A DNA stretch of 64,000 nucleotides, taken from positions 952,001-1,016,000 of the forward strand of contig BDSL01000002.1 of assembly GCA_003116995.1 (NCBI GenBank), in the 5' to 3' direction. The DNA comes from Yamagishiella unicocca. Its lineage: Eukaryota > Chlorophyta > Chlorophyceae > Chlamydomonadales > Volvocaceae. The position numbers were made by a program, and so were the translations under genes. This document shows, piece after piece, positions 10,501 to 21,340 of the stretch. Position 1 is the first letter of the stretch. Each line of letters begins with the position of its first letter. The notes under the pieces were generated by a model, which made no database searches, had not been told where the DNA came from, and saw nothing but the letters and a program-made list of their open reading frames with translations.

Positions 10501-13500
10501 GGCCGGATGCAGTGCCCCACCGGGTCCACCGCACAGGCGCCCGCTCCGAAGACCGCTCCCGCCTGAAGCGAACACAGCGCCCCGCCCATGTCCGCCAGCA
10601 ACGCCGCCAGTGTCGCCTCAACGCTCTCCAGCGGCTCCAGAACCGCCGCCGTACCGGGCAGCAGCCCCGCCTGCGAGGAGCCGCCGCCGCCGCCGCTGAC
10701 GCCGCCGCCGGCGCGGCCGCTGCCGCCACCGCCGGCGCGGCCGCTGCGGCTGCCGCCGCCGCCGCGCGCGGCGCCGTTGGCGGAGCCGCTGCCGTTGGCG
10801 AGGGAGCCGTTGTGCGTCAGCAGGCCGTTAGCTGCCGCCGCCGCCGCAACCGACGGCAGCCCCAGCGGCAGCGGCACCTTGCCGCCGGTGGCCACGTGCA
10901 GCAGCTGCAGTATCTCGGGCCGCTTCGTCGCGCAGTCGGCCGCCGTGCGGCCGTTCTTGCCCTTGGCTGTGGGCCGGGCCCCTCGCTGCAGCAGCAGCTC
11001 CACCATGGCAGGCGGCGCCGACTGGCAGGCGAGGTGCAGCGCCGTCCACCCCTCCTGGCAGCGCTCCTCAATGACGACGGCGCCGCCGTTGTCCAGCAGC
11101 AGCGCCAGCAGTTCGGGGGTAGCGCGGGAGGAGAGGCAGGCGCAGTGCACGGACGTGAAGCCGCCCGCCTTGCTCTTCAGCGACACGGACGCCTGGGGGA
11201 CAGGTGCAGGGGCGTGTCATGTGGTCGCGGGCGTGTCATGTGGGGTCGCCCGGGCGGGTCGGCGGGCTGGACGCTGCGAGCGGCGACCCAGCCGGTCCCC
11301 TAGGTGTCGTCCGAACCGGTGAAGGGCCCCGTCCAGCGGGTACCGTCGCACCCAGGCTGGCCCTGGCCAACCCAGTTATGGCCAACCCAGTTATCAACCA
11401 AACCCCCCGATGCACGCGCACCTTGGCCGCCAGCAACGACGCCACCGCCGCCGTGTTGCCCTCCCACACCGCCACGTGCAGGGGCGGCATCCCCCGCTCC
11501 CCCTGCACGTTGACCTTGGAGCCCGCCGCCACCAGCACCCGGATCAGCTCCGCCGAGCCCCGCTCCGCAGCGATGTGCAGCGCAGTCAGCTCGCCCGGGG
11601 GCAGCTTGGAGCTGCCGTACGCCTTCAGCTGCGAGGATATAGAGATGCCGGCGGTGATAGAGCCGGGAGCGCCCGGCAGCGGGATGCCGTACATGCTGTC
11701 CTTGCCTGCACCCATGAGGGGGCGGGAGGGCAGAGGGGGAGGTGGGGTAAGCGGAACATGTCGGATGACGGGCGGTGGGTGGCAGGGGCTGGGGCTGGGG
11801 AGGGCTTTCGATATTCGCGCGGTGGCGCCGGGGCCACTGACGACAGGCACCGCTGTCGGAACGAAGGCACGGCTCCTTTCAGCCCCACCGCCTCGCTCCC
11901 CCTCCTCCCCCGTCCTCACCGCTGGGCTTGGTCGGCGGCTGAGAGGGCGCGTTGACCTTGGCCCCCGCGTTGAGCAGCATGGTGACCTGCGCGGCGGCGC
12001 CCCGGCGGGACGGGGGCAGAGGATGAGGGCACCAAGCACAGCTGGGGGCATTCCACGGAACGACGCGACGGCCGCCCTCCCTGGACCAGCATGTCAGTGG
12101 GCCGCACAACTGACGGGCCTTGCACGCTTGCCGGAATGCGACACCAGCGCTGCCTCCGTCGCCCCGTACCGCACCCCCGTCAGCCGCCCCCGAGAAGTTA
12201 TTCTCCTACTCCGGCTAACCCGGCCTATGATCCCGGCCCGTAGCCCCCTGCCCCTGCCCCACTCCCACCATGTTTGTGCTGTTGACGTGCGCAGCCAGGT
12301 GAAGCGGCGTGAGGCCCTCCTCCGAGTACCAGTCGGGCCGCACCCCGGGCTTGGCGAGCAGCACCTGCATCAGCCCCTCCTTGCCCTCGTAGGCAGCCCA
12401 GTGCAGCCAGTCCTGGGGGCGGGAAGAGGCGGCCGGGATCTCCAGACCCGTCCGACGACGCTGCACGAGTGCGCTACGCTGCTGCTGCCATGCGGTGCTG
12501 CTGCTCGTTTCGCGCCAGCCGCGCGCTCCCAGTAGGCCGCACCCCGCTACACCGCCACGGGGCAAACCCAGCAAGCCCCAGCGCAGCGCACAGCAGTCCA
12601 TGCAAAGGCCGGGAGGTGCGGGCTGCTGGCCATCGCGCCCCGAGACCCTGCCGCAACCCACTGCTGGGCGCCTCAGGGCCGTCGAGCGTCCTGACGCCGC
12701 TGCACGTCCGCATCGTCCACCGCTCAGGCTGCTTCGGGGCCTCTTAAGTGCTCCCTTCATTGCGCCCATCTCGAAGACACCTATAGCCCTGTGGGGTGAG
12801 CCTTGCTGAGCGGCCTCTTAACGCCCCGCGCTCCCGGGCCTTCAAACCGTGTTCCCCCTCTGTCTCCAGCCCCTTCCCTCGTCGCGCTCACCAGCCAGCC
12901 AGGCGCACTTGCTCCGACCCCGCCCTGTACCGTCCCGACCCCGCATCCCACCACTACCCACCGATTTCGCTAGGAATATGTCTACGTCTCACGTGGCCAT
13001 ACAGCAGGGCAAAAGAATCGCCGCGGCGGCACTTCTGCGCCTGTGCCCTCCGGGTCTATATCGAGTTGGATGCACGGTGGGGGAGGACCGCCAGATTTGA
13101 CCGCCCTGGATTCCTCCCCTCGCTCCGGCCCCCGGCCCCCGGCCCGCCCTCCCGGACCTACCCCCACCTGCGCGCTAGGCAGGCAGTGCAGCGGCGTGTT
13201 GCCACGCGCGTCCACGCACTCCAGGTCTGCGTTGTGTCGGATGAGCGTCTTGACCAGCTCCGGCTCCACGGGGCAGCTGGGACGTACGGCCAGGTGCAGC
13301 GGGGTCTGCTGCTCCGAGTCCACAGCGTTCACGTCGGCACCTGGGGCCAGGGGTGACCCAGATGGGGCGGCCGGGGAGGGAAGGGAAGGGTTGCGGGGGG
13401 GTCAGGAAGGGAGTAGGACCTGCTTGTGGGAGGAATGGGAGGGCGGAGGGTGCCGATGCTGGTGCCGAGCCTGGTTCTGGGGCTGGCAACTGAAATTCAC

Positions 13501-14273
13501 TGGAGTCTGCATCGATGCGATGCGATCCATGCGATTTGATGCGATCCATGCGATTTGATGCGGCGCAGTGCGTCAGGGTGATGTGGGTCAGCGGACAGTG
13601 AGGCAAATGAAGCCTCGGTCGGCCCCAAGGGCGACCCAGCCCAAGGAAATGACCCCGGGTGCGCGACGTGGGATGTGGGCGGCAGCGGCAGTAGCATCAG
13701 GCGGGGAAACGTTTTAGCGACTGATGAGCGAACACGGCGCTGATCCCGCAGGCCCTTACGGCACTTTGACCAGGGTTGCCTTCGCTCACCAGCGCTAAGG
13801 AGACGGTCAAGGATGGCATGGCGGTTGAAGAGGGACGCGACGTGCGCCGGGGTTCGCCCACGTTTGTTCCGCGCCGTCAGGTCAGCTCCGCCAGACAGCA
13901 ATGCCTCAACGACCCTGTCCTGTGGCCACTTAGCCGCTAGATGCAAGGGCGTCTCCTCCGTCTTGTTGCGCGCGTTTACGTTCGCGTTGGCGGCGAGCAA
14001 GATGCGCACTATTTCCTCCTGTCCATGGTAAGCTGCGGTATGCAGCGGCGTCCATCCATTGTTATCAGGCGCATTCACATCAGCCCCGTGATTGATCAGC
14101 TGCTGGACGTGCGACGTATCAGCAATGAGGGAACTGTCGGCGCTGGTTAGTCCTTGCAAAGCCATCAGGGTTGGGGTTCCCTCCGTTGGGACTGATGGAG
14201 GAAGAAGTGTGCCACCGTCCACTGGGGTTGGGCTGGCATCGCCGCTGGGCTGACCTTCTGCTGGTGGTGACAT
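7506..14273 (-). CDS. Large ankyrin-repeat protein with a TTC3/DZIP3-like zinc-binding segment (1612 aa)
   Basis: Six exons with consistent phases: 14273-13790, 13340-13168, 12412-12269, 11986-11920, 11705-11422 and 11192-7506. The ATG at 14273 (MSPPAEGQPSGD) is the first ATG in frame. Residues about 45-490 contain roughly ten ankyrin repeats (NGWTPLHTAAYHGQEEIVRI, TEETPLHLAAKW, ELTALHIAAERGSAELIRVL, EGWTALHLACQSAPPAMVEL). At about 600-685 a Cys/His-rich block (VVCTLGCHFSFHLQCWKSA ... YCCIAPGCPGFIREQ) resembles the zinc-binding module of the TTC3/DZIP3 E3 ligases. The remaining 900 residues are Ala/Gly/Ser/Pro low-complexity in one 3.7-kb exon, with an ordered-looking C-terminus (GDIPLLAGTPGMLEAWLCAH). 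A scaffold or ubiquitin-related adaptor is possible. No RING was seen, so ligase activity is not claimed. Confidence 0.82.
13515..13560. repeat. Short tandem repeat, 22-bp unit, two copies
   Basis: gatgcgatccatgcgattt repeats twice, in intron 1 of the ankyrin gene. Confidence 0.85.
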
Positions 14274-15831
14274 AGCAGATTTGCTCGCGCCACACCTCTG
14301 CGACAAGGTAGGGTAAAAGTACGCATTGAACGTTTCCGAGATCCCACAGCGATTATGTAAGAAATGCGAGGATCACGCACGCTTGCTTATTGTGGCGCGA
14401 TAGTTTCGGCCCCGGGGCAAGCCACGGTGAGGAGCTCGCACAAAGGTATTTGCCACGCGACAAAGCGACAACACGAGAAACAAGTCGCCATTTCAGCTTG
14501 ATGTCAGCGAGAGCGACAGGGCCCTTTCCGCGTAATCGGCGACGGGCGACCGAGAAACAAGCACTCCCTTCGGCGTCCTTATCACCTGTCAAGTACTTCG
14601 TGCTCGCCCCTGTTACTAGCAAGCTCCCCAGAGCACTGACAGTTTAGGGAAAGGATTTCTCTATGGTTCTGGTCGTCAAGGACCTATCCTACTCGTAATG
14701 GTCTTCACAAAAATAAAACTTCTACAATACAGCATGATCATTTTGGTATGGCCTATGTATGCGGCAGACGGGTGAGCGGCGGCATGGAAGTGGTCCCGTG
14801 CAAGCCCCATACATGCACTCCATGCGATCGATCGCACCCGGAGTGTCTGCACAGCATGCCGCTCTATCTTTATGGCAGTGTCCTCGATTTGGCAACACCC
14901 ATGAGCAAGGTCGCTGGCTGATCGGGGGCGTTGCGATAGGGTTGCGACATACACCTGGAACGAACGCGAGGATGAAGGCTGAAAGTGTTGTTGGCCCCAT
15001 GACCAGAGGAGGGGATAAATAACGCGATGTGCCAAGCAGCAGACAAGGCTTCAACTACAGAAGGGGTTCATAACATCGCTGCCGTCTCCCACTCGCGGGT
15101 GCGTGCAATCCACTAGCCTGGAACAGCCCAGAGGATGGCTGCACAAACTTACACCCTTCAGGACAGCCGCAGCAGGGCAGAGCCCGCTTGCCTCGAAGCC
15201 CAGCCGTCATGAGACGCCATCCACAGGTTACAAAATGCCGTACGACGACGTAATCGCCCAGGCATATTCCTTTCGGGCAAGGCACCCACGTGCGCAGTGT
15301 TTGCTCTCCGCCGCACATATATCGCGGAAGCTCAACCCTCATCCCGCCGCATTTGCTCATGTCCAAGCCCGCCGTCATTAGTACTATCCCATTGGCCTCA
15401 TCCCGCAGGGAACCCGCCCGCAAGACATGCAACCATGACCTCCTGGCACCACCGCGCCACTGCCACATCACTCCCTGCCTAAATGCACATGTTACACTAC
15501 CTCTAGCCTAGTCCCCGGTGCGTCACTCCACTCCACCGCACTGCTGGTGCACATGGGTCAGTATGTGTGGCCCACCGCCAGGACAATCCACGGCCGCGGT
15601 AGCTACCCAACAGGCCGCCGCGATGATTCCGGCCGAGTCTTTGCGCCTCGCGGCGCAGAGCTCCAGGGAGCGCCAGCGATTGCTACCTACACGATCTAGC
15701 GCTGCTGAGCCGGTTCCATAACATCCAGGAGGCCTGACCCAACCCGCCCTCGCCGCCGCAGTGCTCTGTGTCCTAACACATTCTATGCTTAATGCTCGAT
15801 GCTCATGTCATGCCTACGCAGCTAATCAGCT
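14274..15831. other. Upstream region of the ankyrin gene and 3' UTR of the CFAP95-like gene
   Basis: Two minus-strand genes are arranged in tandem here. The part next to 15831 should be the CFAP95-like 3' UTR: TGTAA signals on the minus strand occur near 15491, 15229 and 15150. The part next to 14273 should be the ankyrin promoter and leader. ORFs of 60-140 codons on either strand have no recognisable features. Nothing else was seen. Confidence 0.5.
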
Positions 15832-16847
15832 CTAAAAATACTTGGTCTGCATTTTCGACACCGTCTCGTCCAGTGGCACGCCCTTGAGCGCCGTACCCCA
15901 TTTCGCGTACTCGTCCGCGAACACAGACACGCCGTACACGTTGCCCGACTCGCCCGGCCGCCGGGTGATCTCGCCGCGGGCGCCCTTTCCGCCGGCGACG
16001 TTGGGTTGCTCCGCGGCCTCCCCCCTGATCGACTTTGTCAACGTGTCCGTCAGGCCGTGCGGCGATTTCGTGGATTTGAACATTTCAGGGTTGGCCGCAA
16101 CAGCCTGCTGCGGCTTTGTCTCGTAGAGCTCCTTGTTGGTGGTGATGAGGTGGCGCTCCAACGGCTTGGCCGCCTCGGTGGCTACGTTGGGGCCTGCGCG
16201 GAGGTGGCGCCAAGAGGGAGGTAGGGGCGGGGCTCACAAGGCAGGGGCCGGAGTTACCGGTGTCAGGGCCGTTGGTGCAAGGGGGCTCCACGCGCGCCGG
16301 CTGTGGGAGCGAAGACCACCACGGGGGGTCCTCACAAAGCGCAATGCGATGCAGGTGGATGTCGGACGACAATCACGAGAGAGGGATGGAATGCAAACAT
16401 GCCTTTCCGGCTTCTTCTTCTTCTGCGAAACGTACCTATTGTGTAACGTATGTTGTCGGAGAGGCCATACGTTGTCATCCGCTCCGCTAGGTTCCCATCT
16501 GTGTACATGCTGGGTTTATTGATCTTAGCCTGCGTGTCAGCGTCGACAGGAGTCTAGGTAAGTCCCTGGCGGTTGAACTGGGAAACGCCGACGGTACCCA
16601 CCGGAGGCGCAGTTGTCAACATCTTCTGTTCTGTCTCTGCCTTGGTGGTTTGCCAGAGACCAGGATGGCCCTGTGGCAGCGCTTCGTGGACAACGCGCTC
16701 TTTCGTTGGCTGTGTCCGCCCAGAAGCTGAGGCCACATCGCCTTGGAAGCGGTCCTCGTACCAATTCTTGACCAGAACTGAATGCTGGTAGGTCTGTGAA
16801 ACATCTGGCACATCGTTGTGGGCATACACTGCCGGAGAACGCAGCAT
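15832..16847 (-). CDS. CFAP95-like cilia/flagella-associated protein (233 aa)
   Basis: Three exons with matching phases: 16847-16602, 16529-16436 and 16193-15832 (stop TAG). The ATG at 16847 starts MLRSPAVYAHNDVPDVSQ. Three segments occur in the same order as I recall in the short microtubule-inner protein CFAP95 (C9orf135, about 229 aa in human): SVLVKNWYEDRFQGD near residue 25, GHPGLWQTTKAETEQKM near 65, and VYGVSVFADEYAKWGTALKG near the C-terminus. Length also agrees. CFAP95 lies inside the lumen of ciliary doublet microtubules, and such proteins are short, basic and mostly non-helical with Trp/Tyr-containing motifs, as here. The resemblance is from memory and modest; another microtubule-inner protein is the main alternative. 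The middle 94-nt exon is easily missed: joining exons 1 and 3 directly at the best donor would run into a stop. Confidence 0.6.
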
Positions 16848-17373
16848 TTTGGAAAAACAGGCGAATCGGCAAGCTGCAGTTGCGTTGAGAGCTTAATATC
16901 AGCTGAAGATGTATCAGTCAGCTATATGCTGCTTGGATATACACCATTGTGTGCCTGGTGCCAAAATAAACGATCGGCAACCTCAGTGCAGTACGAAAAC
17001 CTAAGGTCCATCGGCCCTACGAGCAGAGACGCCATGTTATTCCCATTTTTTGCATCTAGGTTATCCTACGCATGCTTCTGGAAAGAAGAGCGTCGCCGTT
17101 CTACGGTTCGCAGGTTTGGCGACGTTCAGTAGTATCGCAGGGTTATCGTTAAGGCGTCTATTGAATGAATTAATGAGTAGAAAGATGACGAAACAGCTGG
17201 GGGCTTGCTCACAAGGGTGGGTCATGTACCACCATGCCCCATGGGTCCGACGTGGTAAAGCGTGACTGCCAGCATACGCTTGTCGGCCAATTTCCAAGGA
17301 AAATAAACCAAGCGTCAAATTTCGTATGAACGCTTCACATCCTGGCTTTACGGCCTAGCACGTGTGGTCATCG
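16848..17373. other. Intergenic: CFAP95-like promoter and 3' UTR of the tail-anchored gene
   Basis: About 525 bp between two minus-strand genes, with visibly lower GC than the flanking coding sequence. No TATA box or other defined element was recognised. Confidence 0.4.
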
Positions 17374-20300
17374 TCATCCGGCCGCCACGGCCGCCAGAAA
17401 CGTCCGGCCACTGGCGCCATTGCCCGCACCACCCCAAGGAGAGGCCTTGAACACAGTCAGCAGCAGCGCTATTGCCGCCAGCGCTGCGGCCGCTAGCGAG
17501 GCCCTCACGGACACCAACCTGGCTTGCGCCCACCTCCGACAGCCGCCACAGCGCCTGGCAGTTTGGACAGTGACATCAGGGCCAGAGCAGACGGGGGCCG
17601 TTACTGGGTGTGCCACCAGCGCAACGGCACCTCAGAGACCCACACAGCCGTATGTCAAGTGACGCAACGGGGGTTTTTGAACCCAAAGCCGGTGGTCGGC
17701 GGAATGACGATGGGCGCACTTGACCCGCTATAGCACACCTCGGCATGGCTGGTCTGGCGAGCTGACGAGTCCCGCACTGGAACCCAACTTGCTTTTGCAG
17801 CGGTGCAGCTTGGTTGGAGAGCCCAAGGGGGGACTGTGGTGTGATGCGATGTGAGGCGGTGTGGGTCGCGGGGCAATGCAGCGCCCTGCAGGCCCCGCCC
17901 CCACTCACGAGGTGTGGTCCAGCAGGTCCGGCGCCGCCGCGTCTGCCGCCCCCATCCGCTCCATGGCCCTCCTCAGCGCCTCCAGCCGCACCCGATGCGC
18001 CAGCAGCCGGGGCAGCTGCTCAGACCGCAGGGTCGTCCACACACCCGCAGGCGGCCCCGCAGCAGGACCCGGCCCTGGCCCTGGCCCTTGCCGTTGCCGT
18101 TGCCCCTGCCCCTGCCCTTGCCCTTGCCCTGGGCCTTGGCCTTGCCCTTGCCCCTGCCCTGAAAAAGGCGCCGGCACCGGCGGTTGTTCGCGCCCCGCGC
18201 CGCTGTCGGCAGTCCCCTCGACCCCCGCCTCCACCGGTGGTTTCCCCCCGCGCTTGTCCCTTCCCGCTGCCTCCCCGCCGGACTCCGCGGCCTCCTGGTG
18301 CGGGTGCAGGGTCCCAGACGACCAGCAGCACTCCAAGACTGCCGGGGCTGGAGGGGGGGAGGGTTCGAGGAAGACCCGTGGATGCCCGAAAAAACCGTTT
18401 AGAACAGACGTTTTGAGATGCATGCTGGAGAACTGGGTTGGGGATACTAAAGCCGAAGATCGTAAGGTGACCTTTGGCGGCTAAGGGAGGTTCGAGGGAA
18501 ACCCGTGGATGTCCGAAAAAAACGGAGGCGGCGGCGGCTAAGGGAGGGAGGTGGCAGGCGGGACGGCACGTGGGGTGCGTGTGCGGGTGGGTGTCGCCGA
18601 CCGTGGGTAGGCGGCGACGACCCCCACCTGGCCTGCATCGGCCCCGCCAGCCGCTGCACCCCGCCCTGCTTAAAGCCCCCCACAGGTGAAGTCCCAACCC
18701 GCCCGGGCAGACCAGCGCTCCCTCGTCGTATGACGCACCGCCGGGAGGGCCGTCACATTGTCGTACGGTGAGGGCACTCCACAGGCCTGATGCCTCATCC
18801 TCTTGGAGTGCCTCCGCAATGAAGCCCCCATCAGAGGCATCGAGCTGGGTTTGACCTAGGCAGCTGCGGCCGTCATCCTGTCTGCTACTGCCGCTGCGGC
18901 TGCTGCTGCTGTCGGGCGTGCTGCTGGTGTTACTAGAGCTGCCGCAGCCGCCACGACTGCTGCTGACCGCGCCATCAGGTTGGACCCTGATGGTCGGCTT
19001 GTCCGGCACAGGAGGCTGCGGTGCAATCTGGCCCTTGTGGGTCGCATCGCCATGCGGCTGCGTGAAGTTGCCCGCGCCTGAGGGAGCTGTGCCCTGCTGG
19101 GGGGGTCGGTGCGCCTGGGTGGTGGCCTTGGGCGGCGGAGCAGGATCTGGAGCTGGAGGTGTGGCGGGGGGGGCAGGCTGTAGGCCGCTGCCGGCGCTCC
19201 GACGAATCGCGGCGACGTACCTGTGGGGGCGGGGGGCAGGGGAACGAGACTATGAGAGGGGGGGCCGGGGGGCCGGGGGGCCGGGGGGCCGGGGGAGACA
19301 AAGGGTCTGGGGACACTGTGCGTGAGAGTCCAGGGTTTACCGTAATCGTACGGCAGCTGGGTGCTACACCCCAGCTCGGCACACACCTCACTAACGGCTC
19401 ATCAACGCCGCACCGTCTCGCGATGCGGCCGAGCCTCGAACTCAGGCGGAGGCGTACTAAACCAGCACTACCATGTCGCTCACGTTCAGTCTACCAAAGC
19501 GAGCGAACGTTTGGCATCAGTAGGTTAGGTGGAGGGGGGGTGCACGGAAAGCCCGCTAGGTGGAGGAGGTGGGGTGGCCCATCACCCGGCCTCGTCCCAG
19601 CTTTCCCGGGCGCCGGGGCCCCTCTTCATCCCACTCCAGACCTGCTGGCTGTCGCCAGCACCGCCACCGCCTGCAGTAGGCCCAGCTTGGCGATGCATGT
19701 ATCATGCTGCGTGAAAGTCAGCACCAGCCCTGCGGCCAGGATGGTCCCAGCCTGCAGCCGGGAGGCCATCTGGGCCAGCAGCGCCCGCTCCTCTGCGGCG
19801 AGAGCGAGGAGCGGGGCACAGCGAGGGCAGAGGAGGGGACCAGGGAGAGACCGGAGGACCGGGGCGGGCGGGTTGGGCGGCGTGGGCTGTGTGGTGGGCT
19901 AGTTGGTGAGTGTGGGGCGATGGTGGCAGTGAGTGGCGGGGTGCGAGGTCAGCGGCGGAGGGCAAGGCCAGCAGCAGCACTGCGCTGTGTCGGCGACTGG
20001 AGGGCGGCCCCTGTGGTTTGGCGTTACACCGGGGGCAGCGAGTTACACCGGGGGCAGCGAGTTACACCCGGAGCAGCGAGTTACACCGGGGGCAGCGAGT
20101 TACACCCGGAGCAGCGAGTTACACCGGGGGCAGCGAGTTTCTCCTCCCCCCGCCGGCGCCCAGCCTCCCAGGCCCCTCCCACCCACCGGCAGGTGCGTCT
20201 GCTGGCGCGCAGCTCGATCCCGCGCCCTTACCGGCACACCCTCGCGACTGTGCCTGCCCTACTTCCACTGCAGCTCACACAGGGCCCTCCGCCACTCACT

Positions 20301-20772
20301 CCCCCCACTGCAGGTCCCCCCTTCAAGGCCGCACCCGTCCCGTCCCCACACTTTGCTGCGCCGACCCCCTTCCCCCACCTCCCTCCCCCGGCCATCCTCC
20401 CCGCAAACCGTGCCTCACCCCGCCGCCCTGACGCCTCTCAATGGCCCCAAACACGACCCTCCCCCGGCAGGGCTCTCCCACGCGCGCACCTGCCAGCGCC
20501 ACCACCAGCACGGCGCGCGGGTTGCGCTGCAGCACCTCCGCGGCCCCGCCGGTCGGGGGACACAGGAAAGACAGCTCCAGGGAGGACTCGCGCAATGTCA
20601 ATGTGGGCAGTGGACCTTCGCCGTGGCCCAGGGGCGCGCAGGCTGCTGGCGGGCGCGGCAAGGGGAGGCGTGGAGCAAGGGGGTGGGGGCCCTGCAGGCC
20701 TGCCGGGTTGGTGGAGGCGCGCAGCGCCATACACCCGGTGGCGCGGGGTGGGGCCTTCCAAGCGCGCGACAT
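17374..20772 (-). CDS. Unknown protein with C-terminal membrane anchor (545 aa)
   Basis: Five exons close in phase: 20772-20490, 19792-19642, 19220-18628, 18338-17909 and 17554-17374. The ATG at 20772 is the first in frame, but an upstream exon cannot be excluded. The N-terminal 145 residues look globular (ESSLELSFLCPPTGGAAEVL, RNPRAVLVVALAGAEERALL, LQAGTILAAGLVLTFTQHD). A Pro/Ser-rich linker follows, then a Gly-Gln dipeptide run (GQGQGQG), and then helix LRSEQLPRLLAHRVRLEALR. The last exon has CGGCRRW followed by one hydrophobic helix (LAAAALAAIALLLTVFKA) and a short tail. With no signal peptide, this layout fits a tail-anchored membrane protein with its bulk in the cytosol. I do not recognise the family and claim no function. 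Introns carry a 19-bp minisatellite, a G-rich run and dispersed repeats. Confidence 0.62.
18081..18166. repeat. Coding 6-bp repeat (Gly-Gln run)
   Basis: Repeated ccctgg/cccttg hexamers; read on the minus strand they encode alternating Gly-Gln/Pro in exon 4 of the tail-anchored gene. Confidence 0.85.
18357..18425 (+). repeat. Dispersed short repeat, family A
   Basis: gggttcgaggaagacccgtg, then gatgcccgaaaaaaccgttt, then agaacagacg. Lies in intron 3 of the tail-anchored gene, about 20 bp from the exon 4 acceptor, antisense to the transcript. Confidence 0.8.
18484..18526 (+). repeat. Dispersed short repeat, family A, truncated
   Basis: gggaggttcgagggaaaccc, then gtggatgtccgaaaaaaacgg. This second copy is about 125 bp from the previous one and in the same intron and orientation; the distal half is missing. 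Confidence 0.8.
19257..19296 (+). repeat. G-run array (ccgggggg repeats), possible G-quadruplex
   Basis: Four to five runs of five to six G separated by CC on the plus strand, inside intron 2 of the tail-anchored gene (transcript strand is C-rich). Confidence 0.75.
20023..20138. repeat. 19-bp minisatellite, 6 copies
   Basis: Unit gttacaccgggggcagcga, alternating with a gttacacccggagcagcga variant, inside intron 1 of the tail-anchored gene. Confidence 0.95.
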
Positions 20773-21340
20773 GGTTCCAGAGCGCTTAGGCTATGAGCAT
20801 CGTGAGGCTGGGACCTAACAGTTGAGCTTAGTTTGGTCGCGGAAAGTGTCGAAACGGCCAGGTGGTTCAGCTGGTGCAGTCCATTTGCCTTGGACAGAGA
20901 AAATTAATAGGGATCGCTAAGCTGTCGCGCGACGGAAGCTGGAAGCTGCCTAACTGGGTTGACGTGTCGAGTTGTCTTGTCAGTGGCTCCGGAGCTGCCG
21001 TATATCCAGCGCGGAATGTCACGGTCATTCACACCAAGGAAGCTATTTTCATCGCAACAACCCGCAATTATGCTTGACGATCATGTCCGGGGCGAAACGC
21101 CTCTTAAGCCTGGCACGCCTGAGCTGGCGTCGGTTGGACGTCCAGCCGACCATGAGCTAGACTGTCAGCCGGGCACCAGCGGCATCGATGGAGAAGTGAG
21201 GACGCGGCGCGCTTCGGTCAGCGGTGGTGGAGGCCGCTCACACAAGCGCCTTCATACTGGGGTTTTCATTATAGGTTGGTGTCCTTCAAGAGAACAGCAT
21301 TATTTATTCTCGTGAACACCATGTCGTTGTCTACTGAGAC
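20773..21340. promoter_or_regulatory. Divergent promoter region, tail-anchored gene / uridine kinase gene
   Basis: About 570 bp between two diverging start codons. It contains lower-GC stretches (20880-20910, 21040-21075). No defined promoter motif was recognised. A stop codon lies two codons upstream of, and in frame with, the uridine kinase ATG, which fixes that start. Confidence 0.5.
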
